Source of the DNA: an uncultured Paraprevotella sp.
GTDB taxonomy: Bacteria; Bacteroidota; Bacteroidia; Bacteroidales; Bacteroidaceae
DNA: 35,733 bases
Direction: 5' to 3'
Assembly (NCBI GenBank): GCA_944321975.1
Contig: CALUNJ010000019.1
Location: 1 to 35,733, forward strand
This document shows positions 33,632-35,733 of this stretch, one piece after another (positions within the stretch are counted from its first letter, which is position 1; each line of letters starts with the position of its first letter). The position numbers and the translations under genes were made by a program. Under the pieces are notes generated by a model. The model was not told the DNA's origin, searched no databases, and saw only the letters and a list, made by a program, of their open reading frames with translations.

Positions 33632-35733
33632 ATGAAAAAACGACTTTTACTCTGCTGGGCCATCTTCCTTTCCATCTTGGCCCTGGCGCAAGAAACCCCT
33701 CCGGCCGGACAGTCCGCCCCGGGCGCATTAGGGCGGAAAGCCGCACAATTCGGCACCACCCTCCCCCAGGAAAAAGTGTTCCTGCATCTCGACAACACCT
33801 GCTACTTCGTGGGCGACACCATCTGGTTTAAAGCCTATGTGACCCACTCCGACCGGCAGACTCCCACCGACCTCAGCAAGATTCTCTATGTGGAGCTGTT
33901 CACCCCGGACGGCTACCTCGTGGAACGGCAGCAGCTCGAAATGCCGGACGGAAGCGCCCATGGGGCATTCGCCCTGAAAGACTCGCTCTATGCCGGATAT
34001 TATGAACTGCGGGCCTACACGCTGTGGATGCTGAACTTCGGGGTTTGCGAGCACCCGCATTCGCAATGGACGGAAGACCTGTTCTACAACAAGCAGATGG
34101 CAAAGGAGTTTTTCCGGGACTACGACAAAATCTATTCCCGCGTTTTCCCGGTGTTCGACCAGCCGGACACCCCCGGCAACTATGCCAAAGACATGACCCT
34201 CCGCCCCATGCGGAGATATTTCAAGTCGGATGAAGGCAAGCCGGAACTCGACGTGCGCTTCTATCCCGAAGGCGGCGAGCTGGTGGAAGGCACGAAAGGC
34301 ACAGTGGCCTTCGAAGCCCGCACCCAGGAAGGCAGGCACATCGACGTGGAACTGTCCATCCGGAACCGGGACGGGAAAGAAGTGGCACAGGCCAGGACCA
34401 TCCACCGCGGGCGCGGCATGTTCCGCCTGCCCGCCATCCGGCCCGGAGAAAAATATGAGGCCGTGTGCCGGTACGAAGGGTACGACTACGCCTTCCCGTT
34501 GCCGGAAGCGGCCGAAAACGGATGTGCCCTGCACGTCACACAGACAGACAGCACCGTCCATGTCGCCATCCAGGCCGGCGGGTTCCGCTCCCCGCTGCCC
34601 GCCATGGGACTGCAGGTCATGCACGGCGGGGTATCGAAATCCTACCACGACCTCGCTTTCGGCCCCGAGGGGAAAACTGCAGCCGAAGTGCCCCTGCGCC
34701 TGCTTCCCACGGGAGTCAACCAAATCGTCCTGTTCGACGGGAAGGGGCGCGTCTATGCCGACCGCCTGATTTTCGTCAACCACCATGACTACGACGAGCC
34801 ACAATTGGGAATCGGCGGCCTCAAAGCCCAGTATGAGCCGTTTGAACCCGTCAGGCTGGAGCTAAGGCTGAAACAACCGGCCGCCGCTGCCGGCCAGCCC
34901 GACGTGTCGCTGGCCGTGCGCGACCGGGGCACGGACGAACCGGGACATGACAACGGCAATATCCTCACGGAACTGCTGCTGGCCAGCGAACTGAAAGGCT
35001 TCGTGGAAAATCCCGGGTTCTACTTCGAAGGCCACGACAGCCTCCGCCTCCAGTCCCTCGACCTGCTGATGATGGTGCAAGGCTGGCGGCGCTACGCCTG
35101 GAAAGCCATGGCGGGCATCGAACCGCTGACGCTCCGCCACATGCCGGAACAGGTGCAGACCATCTCAGGCTGCGTGAACCGCATCGAAGCCTTCCGCATC
35201 GCATTCAACACCCACTTCGACGAACACGACTGGCTGCCGGGACTGGGCACCATGCGCGCCCCGGACACTTCCGTGGAACGGGACAAACACCTCCAAGACC
35301 TCATGAAGGAGTCCGACCGCGGGGAAACGGGAAAAGGCCTGGACTCGGACAATACCTCGAGCCACGACCCCATGACACAACTGTTCAAAGACAACCGGCG
35401 CGACCCGTTCGGACACGGATACACCCTGAGCAACCTGAAAGAAGAAGTCAAGGTGTGGCCCATGTTCGTACAAGGCAAGGAGCACCTGAACGTGATGCAG
35501 AAAACGGAAAACGGCACGTTCTACCTGCAAACGCCGTTGCTCTACGGCTCATACCTCCTTTCCCTGATGGCCACAGGACAAGACAAAGAAGACGCCTACG
35601 TCAAAGAACGGATGAGAAAGGGCTACACCGACGAAGAAGCCTACCCTGACTACTATGTCAAACTAAACCGCTTCTATCCGCGATACACCAAGCCATACGA
35701 TTACTATCAAGACCTCCCGCGCGAGGAAGGAAA
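33632..35733 (+). CDS. Large secreted MG2/macroglobulin-like protein (partial)
   Basis: ATG 33632; the frame is open through 700 codons to the window edge, so the C-terminus is missing. Signal peptide with hydrophobic core AIFLSILALA (10-19). The start of the mature part has PQEKVFLHLDNTCYFVGDTI and WFKAYV, typical of Bacteroidetes proteins with macroglobulin MG2-like beta-sandwich repeats. DVRFYPEGGELVEG, VAFEA and the GFYFEGHDSLRLQSLDLLMM-QGWRRYAW block occur further on in the same family. Full members are about 800-1000 aa and often annotated as TonB-receptor-plug or carboxypeptidase-regulatory-like. Likely an envelope protein; ligand and role unknown. It is divergent from glmM copy B, probably the original neighbour of glmM. 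Confidence 0.75.
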   Translation, partial: MKKRLLLCWAIFLSILALAQETPPAGQSAPGALGRKAAQFGTTLPQEKVFLHLDNTCYFVGDTIWFKAYVTHSDRQTPTDLSKILYVELFTPDGYLVERQQLEMPDGSAHGAFALKDSLYAGYYELRAYTLWMLNFGVCEHPHSQWTEDLFYNKQMAKEFFRDYDKIYSRVFPVFDQPDTPGNYAKDMTLRPMRRYFKSDEGKPELDVRFYPEGGELVEGTKGTVAFEARTQEGRHIDVELSIRNRDGKEVAQARTIHRGRGMFRLPAIRPGEKYEAVCRYEGYDYAFPLPEAAENGCALHVTQTDSTVHVAIQAGGFRSPLPAMGLQVMHGGVSKSYHDLAFGPEGKTAAEVPLRLLPTGVNQIVLFDGKGRVYADRLIFVNHHDYDEPQLGIGGLKAQYEPFEPVRLELRLKQPAAAAGQPDVSLAVRDRGTDEPGHDNGNILTELLLASELKGFVENPGFYFEGHDSLRLQSLDLLMMVQGWRRYAWKAMAGIEPLTLRHMPEQVQTISGCVNRIEAFRIAFNTHFDEHDWLPGLGTMRAPDTSVERDKHLQDLMKESDRGETGKGLDSDNTSSHDPMTQLFKDNRRDPFGHGYTLSNLKEEVKVWPMFVQGKEHLNVMQKTENGTFYLQTPLLYGSYLLSLMATGQDKEDAYVKERMRKGYTDEEAYPDYYVKLNRFYPRYTKPYDYYQDLPREEG

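Noticed and set aside
33728..34804. 358-codon minus-strand frame opposite the large secreted protein
   Set aside because: Shadow of the plus-strand gene, which has a signal peptide, promoter and family motifs.
1..35733. CRISPR array, tRNA or rRNA genes
   Set aside because: No regularly spaced short repeats and no cloverleaf or rRNA-like sequence seen on reading both strands; I could not run a covariance search.

Overview
This window comes from a Bacteroidetes genome, most likely order Bacteroidales. The evidence is the contiguous str-S10-spc-alpha ribosomal supercluster without tuf after fusA, several promoters with the Bacteroides-type -7 box TAnnTTTG, and the presence of DUF3467, DUF4954, a DUF4982-type GH2 beta-galactosidase and IS66/IS982/IS630 elements of the kind common in gut Bacteroidales. 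I do not assign a genus.

Layout. 1-928: the right-hand end of an IS66 element, cut by the window edge. 952-987: a two-way terminator between the IS and the ribosomal genes. 1016-19071 (minus strand): 33 tightly packed genes in transcription order rpsL-rpsG-fusA-rpsJ-rplC-rplD-rplW-rplB-rpsS-rplV-rpsC-rplP-rpmC-rpsQ-rplN-rplX-rplE-rpsN-rpsH-rplF-rplR-rpsE-rpmD-rplO-secY-map-infA-rpmJ-rpsM-rpsK-rpsD-rpoA-rplQ. They make ribosomal proteins, EF-G, IF-1, the SecYEG channel core, methionine aminopeptidase and the RNA polymerase alpha subunit, apparently from one strong promoter at about 19153-19183. 19072-19756: mostly non-coding. 19757-20083: a DUF3467 gene with its own promoter and terminator.

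20350-25126 (plus strand): a GC-rich four-gene block: a DUF4954 protein, a macro-domain ADP-ribose hydrolase, a pentapeptide-repeat membrane protein overlapping it by 4 bp, and a lipoprotein with an Ig-like domain. A two-way terminator at 25178-25214 separates it from 25266-29216 (minus), where a full-length phosphoglucosamine mutase (glmM) is joined in frame, with no stop codon, to a complete secreted GH2 beta-galactosidase that still has its signal peptide.

29226-33450 is a disrupted, mostly AT-rich segment upstream of glmM. It holds an orphan secreted GLUG-like protein, an IS982 element with perfect 17-bp inverted repeats and a 7-bp target duplication, the IS630 remnant it landed in, and a second truncated copy of the glmM 5' end with its promoter. 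The two glmM ends form direct repeats of about 485 bp whose core (about 369 bp) is identical while both edges are diverged. 33632 to the window end is a large secreted protein of the macroglobulin-like/TonB-associated type, transcribed divergently from the truncated glmM copy.

The most interesting points are the glmM-GH2 fusion, the mosaic duplication of the glmM 5' end around mobile DNA, and the compact macro/pentapeptide-membrane/lipoprotein operon.
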